Of a stretch of 64,000 nucleotides of DNA, positions 1 through 12,793 are shown in pieces. The notes beneath the pieces were generated by a model. The model was not told the origin of the DNA and did no database searches. It saw nothing but the letters and a program-made list of their open reading frames with translations. Origin of the DNA: Larix kaempferi (lineage: Eukaryota > Streptophyta > Pinopsida > Pinales > Pinaceae). The DNA lies in contig BSBM01000425.1 in NCBI GenBank assembly GCA_027924585.1, positions 620,001 to 684,000 of the forward strand, given 5' to 3'. Every line of letters starts with the position of its first letter. Position 1 is the stretch's first letter. A program made the translations under genes and the position numbers.

Positions 1-396
1 GTTCCCAATTTAATTCTCTGATTATGTGATTGACCATGGCGTTGATATGCTTGAGAGCATCTTTCTCTGTGATTGTATTTCATATAACACCATATACACG
101 ATATACCAAACCAACTTTATCTCTACATGTTTAGGAGCTTTCAGGTTTAGACAAATCCTCGTACATGTACAGCGAGAAACCATCCAGAAACTAATTATTG
201 TACAGGAGCTATTATGGATCCCTGCCTTAGGAGACCAACTACTCGTACGGGGATACTTTCTTCTCGTACAGGGAGCTAATATGGATTATCGCCACAAATC
301 TAGGTATAGAGGGTGCCACGGAGTCTATCACATACCATTTAACTTCAATTCCAGTACACACAGCCCAAAAAATAGCGCAAAGCAAGTTGACGGTAC
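1..396. other. Intergenic DNA, no gene recognised
   Basis: No coding frame here is convincing. The only structure I see is a loose internal repetition between about 200 and 290, where a phrase like GTACAGGAGCTATTATGGAT recurs with changes about 60 bases later. The plus-strand open frame over 26-409 has no recognisable motif and partly overlaps the minus-strand exon remnant, so I treat it as chance. Confidence 0.4.
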
Positions 397-1166
397 CTGC
401 CGTAAATGATTAAGGTTTTGAGCCTCAGAAGAGAGCGTCGAAAGGTTAGCACTTGGAAAAAATGGCGAACAAGGGTATCATTATCATTAGACTTGCTATC
501 CTCAGACTTCACCAGGGCTCTGCTTAGAAATGCATTGGCAGCAAATCCACTTTTTTTACTGCCCTCAACATATTTTTTGACTGCCTTTCTTGCTACCATA
601 GAGGTAGAGAAATCATCCACTCTGAACCATCCAACTAGTAGAAAGTTGACTAATATTTCTACAACCTAGGCAATATTAGGGAGGTAATGTGGAATTCTGC
701 TATTAATCCTTTTCTCAGCCACTCTCGTCTTCTCTGATCCCTGTTCCATGGCATCTAAAACCTTGACACTGACCTTTTTGTTTTGAGTATCTTTAGACCT
801 GAAAGATTTGGTCAGCAGCTTTGTCCATTCATCATTCGCTGCTGCTTTCAATGGAATACAAATGCAACTGTGTTTTTTTTGGACTAAACCCTCAGCAATT
901 TCAAGTATTTCGCATGCAGGAATAAATTCTTGCACATTAAACCTACCCTCGTTGCATCCATGGAAGTCATTTCTCAGGCAGCCCGTAGAGGGCAGTAGGC
1001 ACTGGGAATTAGACAGTCGCTTGAGAGGCATCTTGATCTCACCATCAAGCAGAGTTGTGATCTCGTCCACTGTACAGATTACAACGCATTTGCATGTATG
1101 GTTGCAGTTACAAATATCAGCAACCAGTGCAGCATATTTTAAATAATAGCATGGAGATTTACTAGC
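397..1166 (-). pseudogene. Exon-like remnant of an unidentified plant gene
   Basis: One minus-strand reading frame stays open across about 256 codons except for a single TAG at 666-668. A TTGCAG acceptor-like site immediately precedes the frame (exon from 1166 downward) and a CAG/GTACCG donor-like site ends it near 397. The first part is Cys-rich near its start, followed by a basic stretch rich in Lys and Ser. The part after the stop contains VGWFRVDDFSTSMVARKAVK, then a Ser/Asp-rich acidic stretch. Composition is unlike the CT array and resembles real coding sequence. I do not recognise the family. The TAG would be CAG (Gln) before one C-to-T change, so this may be a recently disabled exon, an exon read wrongly at that point, or a captured fragment. 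Upstream and downstream exons would lie outside the window to the left or in the AT-rich DNA to the right. Confidence 0.4.
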
Positions 1167-1172
1167 CTGCAA

Positions 1173-2929
1173 CTATAGAAGTACCAGCCGTAGTTGGAAA
1201 ATAATTAAAGTGTTGTTAGTATAAAGATTTGCTCAAATCTTAAATGCACTCAATTTTCTTTTGCTTCCTCGGCATAAATGTTCAAGCATTTGATTTAATT
1301 ACCTTTATTCCTTAATGCTGGCCCGTTGTAGACGAGTAGGATAAACAACAACCAAGTGATTTTGGCATATAAACAGGGTAAAAATTATTGTTGGAAATTG
1401 CTATTATATTATTGGTGTAGTTTTAGTAATTGGGATTATTTATTTTAAATTAATTATCCAATTTTAAAACTATACAGTGATTGGAATTGCAATCTGATCA
1501 CTCCAAACTGTAGTTTTGACAAAAATTCCTATACCAAATTTCAACAAGTCCAGGGAATTTTAATCAACCCTTATACCCAAGTTCCAGCCAGTCCAACGAG
1601 TTTTAATTAACCCTTATACAACTCGCGTTGTAAACCCATATCCATGCTTCATAAGCAAGCTTTTTAATATATTGTGTCATCATATGTGTTATTCTGCTAT
1701 TTTTTAAATATTGTGCCATGTTATTCCGTTATTTTTTAAAGCATGCGCTTTTCTTCCTTAATCCATTTTCGCTGGATTTAACATCTCCCTCCCTAAACTA
1801 AGACAAGTTATCAAAACTACAATTAGGTAGGTCCAGTTCCATGTCCACGCTAACGCGAACATACTAGGTAGGTCACCAATCCTTAAAATACATTTTCTGT
1901 AACAACTGGCCTCGACTAATTCTGAATCCCTTAAAATAATGATTATTTTTCTAAGTTGTTTTTAATTCTTTTAAATTATAATAATAGTCCTAAAATGGTA
2001 ATAAAATTTGATATACCAATAAAAATAATTAATAAAAGTATGAATTTATGTTTTTCTCAATTAAACTTTGTTTGTATTTTAAATTTATAACTTGCTTTTT
2101 GTATTTTAAATTTATAACTTGCTTAACTTTTTTCATATTTGATGATTCTATTAGGTTGTAAAATTTTATAATTTTATAATTCTAACTTTAAAATTATTAT
2201 TTAATTATTCATATTATTTTAATTTATAAAAAATTTATAATTTTTACTTGTAATTTAATAATAATTATTTAATTTTTCATATTGTTTAAGTTTATAAAAT
2301 TTTATGAGGTGTAAAGTTTTCGTTTATTAGAAAGTATGATTAGAAATAACATAATTGATTTTCTATAGATTACTAATTGGTTTGCTTTATGTTAGTAATT
2401 CATTTTGGAAAATTGGTTTTATGCATATTTTATGATATGATATATTGAATTTTTTCATTAAATTTATAAAATATTAGTAATTGTTTCATTGAAATTGATT
2501 TTATATATATTCTATGATTTGATAGGATACTCATTATTTTATGGTCGAGGTTGAAATAGTTTACTCTTTTCTTAGATTACAATTGTTATCATGCTATTTT
2601 TTTAGATTAGAATTGTTATCATGTTTTCTTTTAATGATACTGAATTGTTTTTAAATGTGCTTTTTATGGTTAACATATATATCTTTTATATATAAATTTA
2701 ATTGGAGTATTTAAATAATAATAAGATTGTAGAAAATATTTGTTTTTTATGCATATCAAATTGTATACATATTTCTTGTAGTGTTTACATTGGTATGTTG
2801 GCCATAGGATTTCTATTGAAAGTCTTGGGTAGAGTATTTTCAAAGGACCATTTTGGGAAATTGCTTGGAAACAATTTTCTAACTCGGCATCTTGACACAT
2901 GTGCCTTTGTTGTAACTGGGAACTAGGAT
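1173..2929. other. AT-rich intergenic DNA
   Basis: There is no gene here. The stretch is strongly AT-rich, especially 1960-2700, with long runs of A and T. It contains short tandem duplications: a roughly 43-bp spaced pair around 1548 and 1591 (both contain AACCCTTATA), a 26-30 bp exact duplication around 2070-2128 (TTTGTATTTTAAATTTATAA core), and a weaker duplication of about 110 bp across 2160-2300. This is ordinary decayed plant intergenic sequence. Confidence 0.6.
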
Positions 2930-3046
2930 GCCGTTGTGCTAGTAATAGGTGGAGGGAGGTAACTCCCAGAGATGCCCTCCTAGTACGCCCCAAGTTGGGT
3001 GGTCGACCATGTCTACACAAGGTTTTTAAAGTGGTCTAACGAGGGA
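2930..3046. other. GC-richer island at the array edge, unidentified
   Basis: A short island of balanced, GC-richer sequence sits between AT-rich DNA and the G-poor array edge. A minus-strand open frame crosses it (2670-3020; the island encodes residues such as GRTRRASLGVTSLH), but the rest of that frame is AT-rich and lysine/tyrosine-rich and does not look like a protein. It could be a fragment of an unrecognised mobile element. No family can be assigned from the sequence alone. Confidence 0.25.
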
Positions 3047-3059
3047 CCCCCCTTTGTTA

Positions 3060-3485
3060 ACACTTTATTCATGCAACCTAGGAGTTAGTATATCTTTCCT
3101 TAGTAATTATACCATATACTTATACCTTATTACAACATTTTTATGTTATAAGCCTTATCCACTTTAATCCCTATCAAACATAACCCCTCTAAACCTTAGC
3201 AAATTTAGCCACTATATCATCTAACAAGTATAACTTGTAACCACTAACTTTTAGAACATAACATTTATAAATCCTATTAATTTTAATGTTTATAAGTCCT
3301 AAACCTTGGAAATTTAAACCTTTGCAATCCTTATGACCCTTAATACTAAACCTTAACACATGTAACACCTAAATTCTATAGCCCCACTCCTAGTCACCAG
3401 AACTATTATGAACCTTAATACCAAAACCCTATAACTCTTAACTATACCCAAACTTCTCAACTATACACACATTATCTCTAATTTC
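3060..3485. repeat. Transition zone: G-poor, AC/T-rich edge of the array
   Basis: The + strand already lacks most G residues here, but the dinucleotide CT runs have not started. Phrases such as AACCTTAATACC, AACCCTATAACTC and AACTATACCCAAACTTCTCAA foreshadow the array vocabulary (compare AACTATACCC in the array proper). It looks like the eroded outer margin of the array, in which C residues have decayed towards T or A while strand asymmetry persists. Confidence 0.5.
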
Positions 3486-4380
3486 TCTACTCTCTCTCTC
3501 TCAAACCCCTCATCACCCCGAACCTCGACTCTCTCTCTCTCTCAAACCCCTACTAATCCACCTATCCCTAACACCACCCCTTTCTCTCTTTACTTACTCC
3601 CTAGCTCCCCACCTCTCTCTCTCTAACACACACACAAACACACTCATCCTTGTACTCACACCCCAACAACTACTCCCCTCCTACCTCTCTCTCTCTCGCG
3701 CCTCCTACACCTAACCCTCACTAATCCCCCTCTATCTCTTTCTCTTGATTTCCTCCCCTAACCATTAATACACCCCTTCTCGCTCCCTCTATCCCCTAAT
3801 ACCACTAACCAATCCCCCTCTATCTCTATCTTTATATACCCCCCCCTTAAACACAATCCCTTCCTCCTCTACCCTGCCCCTAATCTATCTCTCTCCCTCT
3901 CTCTCTCTCTCTACCCCCAACCACCTTCTCCTAAAATATATTTCAATTCTCTCTAGCTAGTCCCCTTACCCCAACCTCATTCCACCCCCTACACCTAATC
4001 ACCCCCTCATGTCCTTCTCTCTCTCAACCCCCAACTCCACCAACCCATAACCCCTAACCCTCTCTTTCCCCCTACTCTGTAACACCGCCCCACTCACACC
4101 CCACTGCTCTCACCCCTACTATTAACTCCCCTCCTCTATCTCTCTTTCTCCCCTCCTCCCCTAAATCCTTAGTAAAACAATCTCTCACTCTCTCTCTCCC
4201 CTAATATTGCACCTACCCCTAACATCACCTCTCTCTATCTCTCTACTACACACCCCTTACTCCTTAACTATACCGAACTTCTCTCTAACTTCTCCACTCC
4301 TCCCCAAACCCCTAACCCTCTTGATCTATATCTATATATCTCACCCAATTTTCTACTAGCCACCCCTAATAACACCTCAT

Positions 4381-4383
<3 letters not shown>

Positions 4384-4419
<36 letters not shown>
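4384..4419 (+). repeat. (CT)n microsatellite
   Basis: A perfect 36-base CT dinucleotide run, flanked by array phrases. Confidence 0.95.
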
Positions 4420-4421
<2 letters not shown>

Positions 4422-6392
4422 CCCCTATTAATCCATCTACCCCTAACAACAACCTTTCTCTCTCCCCACCAAATCCCTCCTCCCTCAAATCCTTAGTAAA
4501 ACCATCTCTCACTCTCTCTCTCCCCTACTATTGCACCTACCTCTAACATCACCCTCTCTCTATATCTCTACTACACACCCCTTACTTCTCAACTATACCA
4601 AACTTCTCTCTAGCTTCTCCACTCCTCCCCAAACCCCTAACCCTCTTGATCTCTATCTATGTATCTCACCCAATTCCCTACCACCCACCCTTACTAACAC
4701 CTCATCAACTCTCTCTCTCTCTCTCTCTCTCTGCTAATCCATCTACCCCTAACAACCACCCTTTTCTCTCTCCCCCAAATCCCTAACACCCATAAACTCT
4801 CTCTCTATATCTCTCTATCATAGACACACTCACCTTCCTACTCCCACCTATATAACTGACCCCCTCCTCTCTCTCTCTATCTCCGACCTACCCGCTAACC
4901 CTTACTAGCTCCCTCTCTCACTCTCTCTTCCTTGTCCTTGTCAACCTACCCCAATCCCAACCTATTTCTGTCTCTTCAAACCACTAACAAACCACCCTCT
5001 CTCCCTCTCTCTTTGTCTACCCTAAAACCAACCTCTCTCTCTCTCTCTACACCCCCTTCTCTCTCTATTCATGACTCTCTCTCTCTCTCCCCCAAATCCA
5101 CAACTCCTACTCCTCAAATATACTCCCCTTACCTATTACTACGCTACTCCTACCCCTACAACTAACCCCCCCTCTCTCTATCTTCCTCTCCCTCCCCCTC
5201 CCTCTACACCCCCCACTGCTCTCTCTCTCTCTCTTCCTTCCTTCCACTAACCCTTACTAATATCCTCTCCCCCCTACTCCTAAAGCTACCCCTAACCCCC
5301 ATTGATTTCTACCTCCTAGAACCCCCAAAAACCCAACCTATTTCTCTATACCACTATCCCCCTATATTTATCCCTAACTCCTCATTTCTATGTCTCCTAC
5401 ACCAACCACAAACCAAAACCCCCCATCTCTCTCTCTCTCTGCACCCCACCCTTTGTCTACCTCTCAAAAATCTAGACCCCATACTCCACTATACCCCCCT
5501 TCTTTCTAACTACCCTATTGCTCCCCAAAACCCTAGACCTTGTGATCTCTATCCCTTTCTCTCCCTAATTCCTCTCCTCCCCCTACCCCTAATCGCTCCC
5601 CTTCTCTCCCTCTCTCTAACTCTCTCTCTCTAAAGCCCCTACTAATCCACCTATCCCTGACCCCTACCCCTTTCTCTCTCCCCCTAATCATTAACACCCC
5701 CATGATCTCTCTCTCTCTAACACACACACACACACACACACCCTAATCCCACCCTTACAAATACCCCCTTTCTCCCTCCCTCTCTCCCTTAACCATTACT
5801 ATGCCCCTCCTCTCTCTTTCTCTCATACAACCACTATCAAACGCCCCTCTATCTCTCTCTATATCTCTCCCCCATTATGCATAAGCCACACCTCTCTCTA
5901 TCTTTCTCCTTATCTCCCCAATGCCCCTTCTAAAACCAAAACCTAATATCACCCATGTGGCTCTCTCTCTCTCTATATATATATATATAAATATATATAT
6001 GTCTCTTTCTCTCTCCTGATAATCTACCTACCCTTGATTCCCATCCCTTTATCTCTACTCCTACTCCTTAACACCCCTCTTCTCTCTTCATCTCTAACAC
6101 CCACACAAACACACAACATTATACTCCCACCCATACAACTAAACCCCCTCCTCCCTCTCACTCTCCCCCTTACTTATCATAAAAAGTACTAACCCTCTCT
6201 CCAACTTCCTTCCCCCCTCCCTCCCCTCTCTTTAGCTCTTACTCTCCCACCACTAAACAACCCCCCCTCTCTCTCCCTCTCTATCTCTCTATAATAGCCC
6301 CTCTAAATGTGTTTCACCTAATCCCCTACCTCCTACAACTAACAACCTCTTGACTATATCTCTCCCTATATACCCTTTCCTCCCTACCCACA

Positions 6393-6423
<31 letters not shown>

Positions 6424-7534
6424 ACTCCCCCTTCTCTTTAATTTCTCTCAGCCTCCCCAAACCCATAATGCCCCTTCTCTCTTTCGCTCTCCCTACAATC
6501 CACCCACTCCTCATCCCACTATCCCTAGCCCCAAACCCCCTAATCCTTACATCCTATCCCTACCCACAATTTCTATCTCTCTCTCTACCCCTAATATCAC
6601 TTTCTCTCTACCCCTAACCTCTCTATCTCTTTCTACATATAACATTTCTTTATATCTATACTCATAACCCCCCTCTCTCTTTCCCTACCTCTAACCTATG
6701 TATTTCTCTCTACCTCTAACATATCTTTATATTTCTAATACTTAATAATAACCTCTCTCATTCCCTCTCTCCCCTACTCCTCAACCTAACCCTAACCGCC
6801 ATTGGTTTCTCTCTCCCCAATCCGCTGAACACCCAGCCTCTCTTGCTCTCTAACAATAACCCCCTATCAATCTCCCTACCCCCCCATTTCTCTATCTCTT
6901 ACTCCCACCACAAACTAAACCACCCCCCTCTCTCATGCTCTCTCTCTCTACCTTTTTGCATCCCACCCTCTCTCTTTCTCTCCCAACTCTACACCTGAGA
7001 CTCCTCCACTATACCCCCCTTCTCTTTAACTACCCTACTACCCTACTACCCAAAAACCTAACCCTTTTGATCTCTATATTTTTCTCTCCACCAACTTCAC
7101 TCCTCTCCATATCCCTAATCACCCCCCTTGTCTCTCTCTCTCTCTCAACCCCCTACTAATCCACCTATCCCTAACCCTTACCCCTTTCTCTCTCCCCCTA
7201 CTCCCTAACACCCCCATGCTCTCTCTCTCTCTAACACACACACTCACACACTCAGCTACTACTCCCACCCTTACAAATTCCATCCTCCTCCCTCTCGTTC
7301 TCCCCCCTCTTGCTCCACCTAACCATTAATACCTCCTATCTCTCTCTTCCCCTCCCTTTGTCCTCCCCTAATCCATGCTAAGCCCCCCCCTCTCTCCCCT
7401 AAAACCACTAACTAATCCCCCCTCTATCTATATCTATATATCTCCTCTATTATGCATAATCCCCACCTCTGTTTATGTTTCTCCTTATCTCCACAACCCC
7501 CCTCCTAACCCCTACACCTAATATCACCCCCTTG

Positions 7535-7584
<50 letters not shown>

Positions 7585-8483
7585 CTAATAATCCACCTAC
7601 CCGTAACGAACAACCCTCCCTCTCTCCTCCTACTCCCTAACACCCCCATGCTCTCTTCATCTCTAACACACACACACTCATCCCCCTTATCCCACCCATA
7701 CAGCTAACCCTGATCCTCCATCTCAATATCTCTCCCCTCCCTGTAACCATTACTAACCCCCTCTCTCACTTTCTTCCCCCTTCCCCTCCTCCCTCTCTCT
7801 CTTTCTCTCCTCCCACTAAACACCTACATGTTATCTCTCTCTCTCTCTCCATAATCCCCCCTATATTTATGTTTCACCTAATCCCCCTACCGCCTACAAA
7901 TAAAACCCCCCCAACTATCTCTCTCCCTATCTACCCACAACTCCCTACAGACATATATCTCTCTCTCCCTATATACTCCCCCTTCTCTTTAATTTCTCTC
8001 ATCCTACCGAAACCCATAACCTTCCTTCTCTTTCTCTCTCGCTACAATCCACGTACTCCTCATCCCATTATCCCTAACCCCAACCCCTTAGTTATCACAT
8101 CCTATCCCTACCCCTAATTTATCTCTCTCTCTTTATTGCTAATATCACTCTCTCTACCCCTAACCTCTCTATCTCTCTCTACCTCTAAAATATCTTACTC
8201 TCTATAATCATAACCCCCCTCTCTCCTTCCCTAACCCCCCTCTAACACCCCTTACACCTAACCCCCCCTTCTCTCTTGTAAAACACTTCCCCGTACCCCT
8301 TCTCTCTCTCTCTGTCTAAACCCCCTACTCTTCAACTATACCCACTTCTCTCAAACTTCTATGATATTCCGCAAAACTCTAAAATCCTAATCCCTACCTC
8401 TTTCGCTTCCCTAATTTCCATCCTCTCACTACCTATAATAATCCATCAATGTCCCTTCTCCAAATACCCCTCACCTCTATCTG

Positions 8484-8490
<7 letters not shown>

Positions 8491-8534
<44 letters not shown>

Positions 8535-8554
8535 AAATCCCCCTACCCCCTACC

Positions 8555-8591
<37 letters not shown>

Positions 8592-8613
8592 AATCCCCCT
8601 ACCCCCTACCACT

Positions 8614-8656
<43 letters not shown>
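8491..8656 (+). repeat. Cluster of three (CT)n microsatellites with a duplicated spacer
   Basis: CT runs at 8491-8531, 8559-8590 and about 8613-8656 (the last with one interruption) are separated by the same spacer, AAATCCCCCTACCCCCTACC. The spacer plus CT run has been tandemly duplicated (unit about 60 bases). Confidence 0.9.
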
Positions 8657-8775
8657 CACTCCCAACTACCCCATTCTATCAAAACTCCATTCTCCTCCCC
8701 AAACACCTAACCCTCATGATGTCTCTCTCTCTCTCTCGCCTAACCTCCCTCATCCTACTACCACTAATCAACCCC

Positions 8776-8780
<5 letters not shown>

Positions 8781-8825
<45 letters not shown>
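8781..8825 (+). repeat. (CT)n microsatellite, 45 bases
   Basis: A perfect CT dinucleotide run following ACCCCCAAAA. A pyrimidine mirror repeat of this length can in principle form triplex DNA. Confidence 0.95.
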
Positions 8826-8827
<2 letters not shown>

Positions 8828-11256
8828 CCAACCCCCTAAATATCCACCTACCCATAATCCCCACTCTCACACTCCCTAATACACCCCCCATTCTTTGTCT
8901 CTCCTCCCTCCTCCACCTAACCCTTACTAAAACCCTCTCGCATTCTCTATCTTCCCTAATCCTGTACATACCCATAAACCCCACTTGTTTTTCTCTCCTC
9001 CAACCACCTAACAACAACCCCCCTTTATCTCTAGCTCTCCTTATCTATTACCCCCTTCTCTCAAATTGCCATGTAGCTCCCAAAACCCCTTACCCTCCTA
9101 ATGTCTATCTTTTTATCTACCCAAACCTCACTCTCAAGTACACCTAATCACCCCCCATCTCTCTCTTTCTCTCTCAAACCCCTCTTCAGCCACTTACCCC
9201 CTAACCCCCACCCAGCTTTGTCTCCTCCTAATCCCTGATATCCCCCCCACTCTATCTCTATCTCCTACTATAAATCCTATGATTAATGACTATCTCTCTA
9301 TCTATTTATCTATCTACTCCCCTCCTACTCCTAACCCTTACTAAAACCCTCTCTCAGTCTCTTTCTCTCTCCCCTACTACTCCTCCTATGCCTAACCCCC
9401 ATTGCTTTCTCACTCCCCAAACACCCTACAACCCACTGCCTCTCCTTATCTCTCTTCCAAACTCACTCCCCTACTCCTACCCCTACAAATAACTCCCCCC
9501 CCTCTCTCTCTCCTTCTCTCTTTCCCCCCACTCTCTTTCTCTTCCCTCCTCCCCTTAATCCTTACTAATACCCTCTTTCATTCTATATATCCCCTACTCC
9601 TCTACCTATGCCTAAACTCTACATATTTCTCTCTCCCTCAACATCCTAACACCCATCCCCTCTCTCTACACATAACCCCTTTCTCTCTCCCTAATGCCCC
9701 CTCTATCTACCTCTCCTACTCCCAAAACTAACCAACCCACCCCTCTCTCTATCTCTCCCTCTACAACTAGCTCCCCCCTTCTTTCTAACTACCCTACTCC
9801 TCTCCAAACCCCTAACTCTCCTAACATCTATCTCTTTCTCTCCCCCATAACCCTAATCACTCCCCTTCTCTCTCTCTAACTCTCTTTCTCTCTCAACCAC
9901 CTTCTAGTCCACCTATCCCCAACCCATACCCCTTTCTCTCTCCCCATACTCCCTAACACCCCCTTGATCTCTCTCTAACACACAAGCAAACACACACACC
10001 CTAATTCCACCCTTTTAAATACCCCCTTCCTACCTCCCTCTCTCCCCTCCTCCTCCACCTAACAATTAGTACCCCCGACTCTCTCTCTTTCACTCTCTTT
10101 GTTCTCCGCTAACCATTACTATAACTCCCTCTCTCTTTCTCCCCTACAACCACTAACAAAATCCCTTCTATTTCTCTCTATATCTCTCTTCCATTATGCA
10201 TAAGCCACACCTCTCTCTATGATTCTCCTTATCTTCCCAATGACCATTCTAACACCTACATGTAATATCACCCCCATGGCTCTCTCTCTCTCTCTCTCTC
10301 TCTATGTCTCTTTATCTCTCCTCCTAATCCACCTACCCTCTACTCCCACCCCTTTATCTCTATCCTTACTCCCTAACACCTCCCTTCTCTGTTCATATCT
10401 AACACACAAACACACACCCCCTACTCCAACCCATACAAATAAACCCCCTCCTCCCGCTCACTCTCACCCCCCTAATTATCATAACCATTACTAAACCCCT
10501 CTCCAACTTCCTTCTCCCCCTTCCCCCGCCACCCTCTCTCTTTTTCTCTTACTCTCCCACCACTAAACAACCTCCCCTCTATCTCTCTCTCCCTATCCAT
10601 CTCTCCATAATCCCCCCTCTTATTATGTTTCACCTAATCACCCTACCTCATACAACTAATAACCCCTTGACTATCTCTCTCCATATCTACCCCCACTTCC
10701 CTACCCACATCTTTCTCTCTCTCTCTCTCTCCCACTATATACTCCCCCTTCTCTTTAATTGCTCTCATCCTTCCCAAACCCATAACTCCCCCTCTCACTT
10801 TCTCTCTCCCTATAATCCACACATTCCTCATCCCACTATCCCTAGCCCCAACCCCCTAATCCTCACATCCTGGCCCTACCCCCAATTTATCTATCTCTCT
10901 CTCTACCCCTAATATCACTCTCCCTCTCTACCCCTAACCTCTCTATCTCTTTCTACATATAACATTTCTTTCTATCTCTACTCATAACCCCCCTCTCTCG
11001 TTCCCTACATCTAACCTCTTTATCTCTCTCTACCTCTAAAATCTCTCTATCTCTCTAACCCTTAATAATATCCCCTCTCATTCCCTCTCTCCCATACTCC
11101 TCAACCTAACCCTAACTGCCATTATTTCCTCTCTCCCTAGACCCCCAAACACCCACCCTCTCTCTCTATCTAACAATAACCCCCTATCTCTCTCCCTACC
11201 CCAACATTTATCTATCTCTTACTCCCACCACAAACTAAACCCCCCCTCTCTCATGA

Positions 11257-11287
<31 letters not shown>

Positions 11288-12744
11288 ACCCCACCCTCTC
11301 GCTATCTCTCCTAACTCTACACCCAAGATTCCTCCACTATACCCCCCATCTCTCTAACTACCCTACTCCTCAAAACTCTAACACTTTTTATCTCTATATT
11401 TTTCTCTCCCCCAACTCCAATACCCCCTATCTCTAATAACCCCCCTTCTGTCTCTCTCTCTCTCAACCCCCTACTAATCCACCTATCCCTAAACCCTACC
11501 CCTTTCTCTCCCCCCTACTCCCTAACACCCCATGCTCTATCTCTCTCTCTAACGCACACACACGCACAAACACACAATCACCCCCTACTCCACCCTTACA
11601 AATTCCATCCTCCTCCCTCTCTCTCTCTCCCCTCCTGCTCCACATAACCATTACTACCCCCCCCTCTCTCTCTTCCCCTATATTTGTCCTTCCCTAAACA
11701 ATGATACACCCCCCCCTCTCTATCTCCCCTACTACCACTAACCAATCCCCCCCATATCTCTCTCTATATCTCTCCTCCATTATGAGTAATCCCCACCTCT
11801 CTCTATGTTTCTCTTTATCTCCATAATCCCCCTCCTAACCCCTACACCTAATATCACTTCCTTGTATCTCCCTCTCTCTCTTTATCTTTATCTCTCCTAC
11901 TAATCCACCTACCCCTAACACCCAACCCTCCATCTCTTCTCCTACTCCGTAACACCACCATGCTCTCTTCATCTCTAAAACATGAACACACACAAACACT
12001 CATCCCCCTAATCCCACCCATACATCTAACCCCAATCCTCCCTCTCACTCTCTCTCCCCTCCTTCTCTTAACCATTACTAACTCCCCCATCTCTCTTTCT
12101 CTCTCTATATATTTATGTTTCACCTAATCCCCCTACCCCCTACAAATAAAAACCCTCGACTATCTCTCTCCCTATCTACCCCCACCTCCCTACGGACATA
12201 TATCTCTCTCTGCCTATATACTTCCCTTTCTCTCTAATTTATCTCATACTCCCCAAACCCATAACCTAGCTTCTCTTTCTCTCTCCCTATAATCCACTCA
12301 CTCCTCATCTCATTATCTCTAACCCCAACCCCCTAGTTCTCACATTCTATCCCTGCCCCCAATTTATCTCTCTCTCTCTACCCCTAATATCACTCCCTCT
12401 ACCCCTAAACTCTCTATCTCTCTCTACCTATAAAATATATTACTCTCTCTAATCATACCCCCCCTCTATCCTTCCATAACCCCGCTCTTACACCCCCTAC
12501 ACCTAACACCCCACTTACACCCCCTACACCTAACCCCCCTCTCTCTTGTAAAAGATTTCTCCATACCCCTTTTCTCTCTCTCTCTAAACCCCATGCTCTT
12601 CAACTATACCCACATCTCTCAAACTTCCATGATATTCCCCAATGTCCATCCTCCCACTAACCATTATCATCCCTCAATGTCCCTCCTCCCACTACCACTA
12701 ATAACCCCCTCTCTGTCTCTCTCCAAATACCCCTACCCCCTACC

Positions 12745-12748
<4 letters not shown>

Positions 12749-12791
<43 letters not shown>
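12749..12791 (+). repeat. (CT)n microsatellite, 43 bases
   Basis: A perfect CT run after the spacer CCCTACCCCCTACCACTT, the same spacer as in the 8491-8656 cluster. The equivalent site in copy 2 is near 27588-27617 and is shorter. Confidence 0.95.

Positions 12792-12793
<2 letters not shown>

Noticed and set aside
2670-3020. A 116-codon minus-strand open frame
   Set aside because: Half is AT-rich noise (Lys/Tyr/Ile-rich). The other half has no recognisable domain.
6780-6800. Telomere-like CCTAACCCTAAC phrases, also near 11103 and 23553
   Set aside because: Only isolated one- or two-unit matches within C/T/A phrases. I found no run of perfect CCCTAAA or CCCTAA units.
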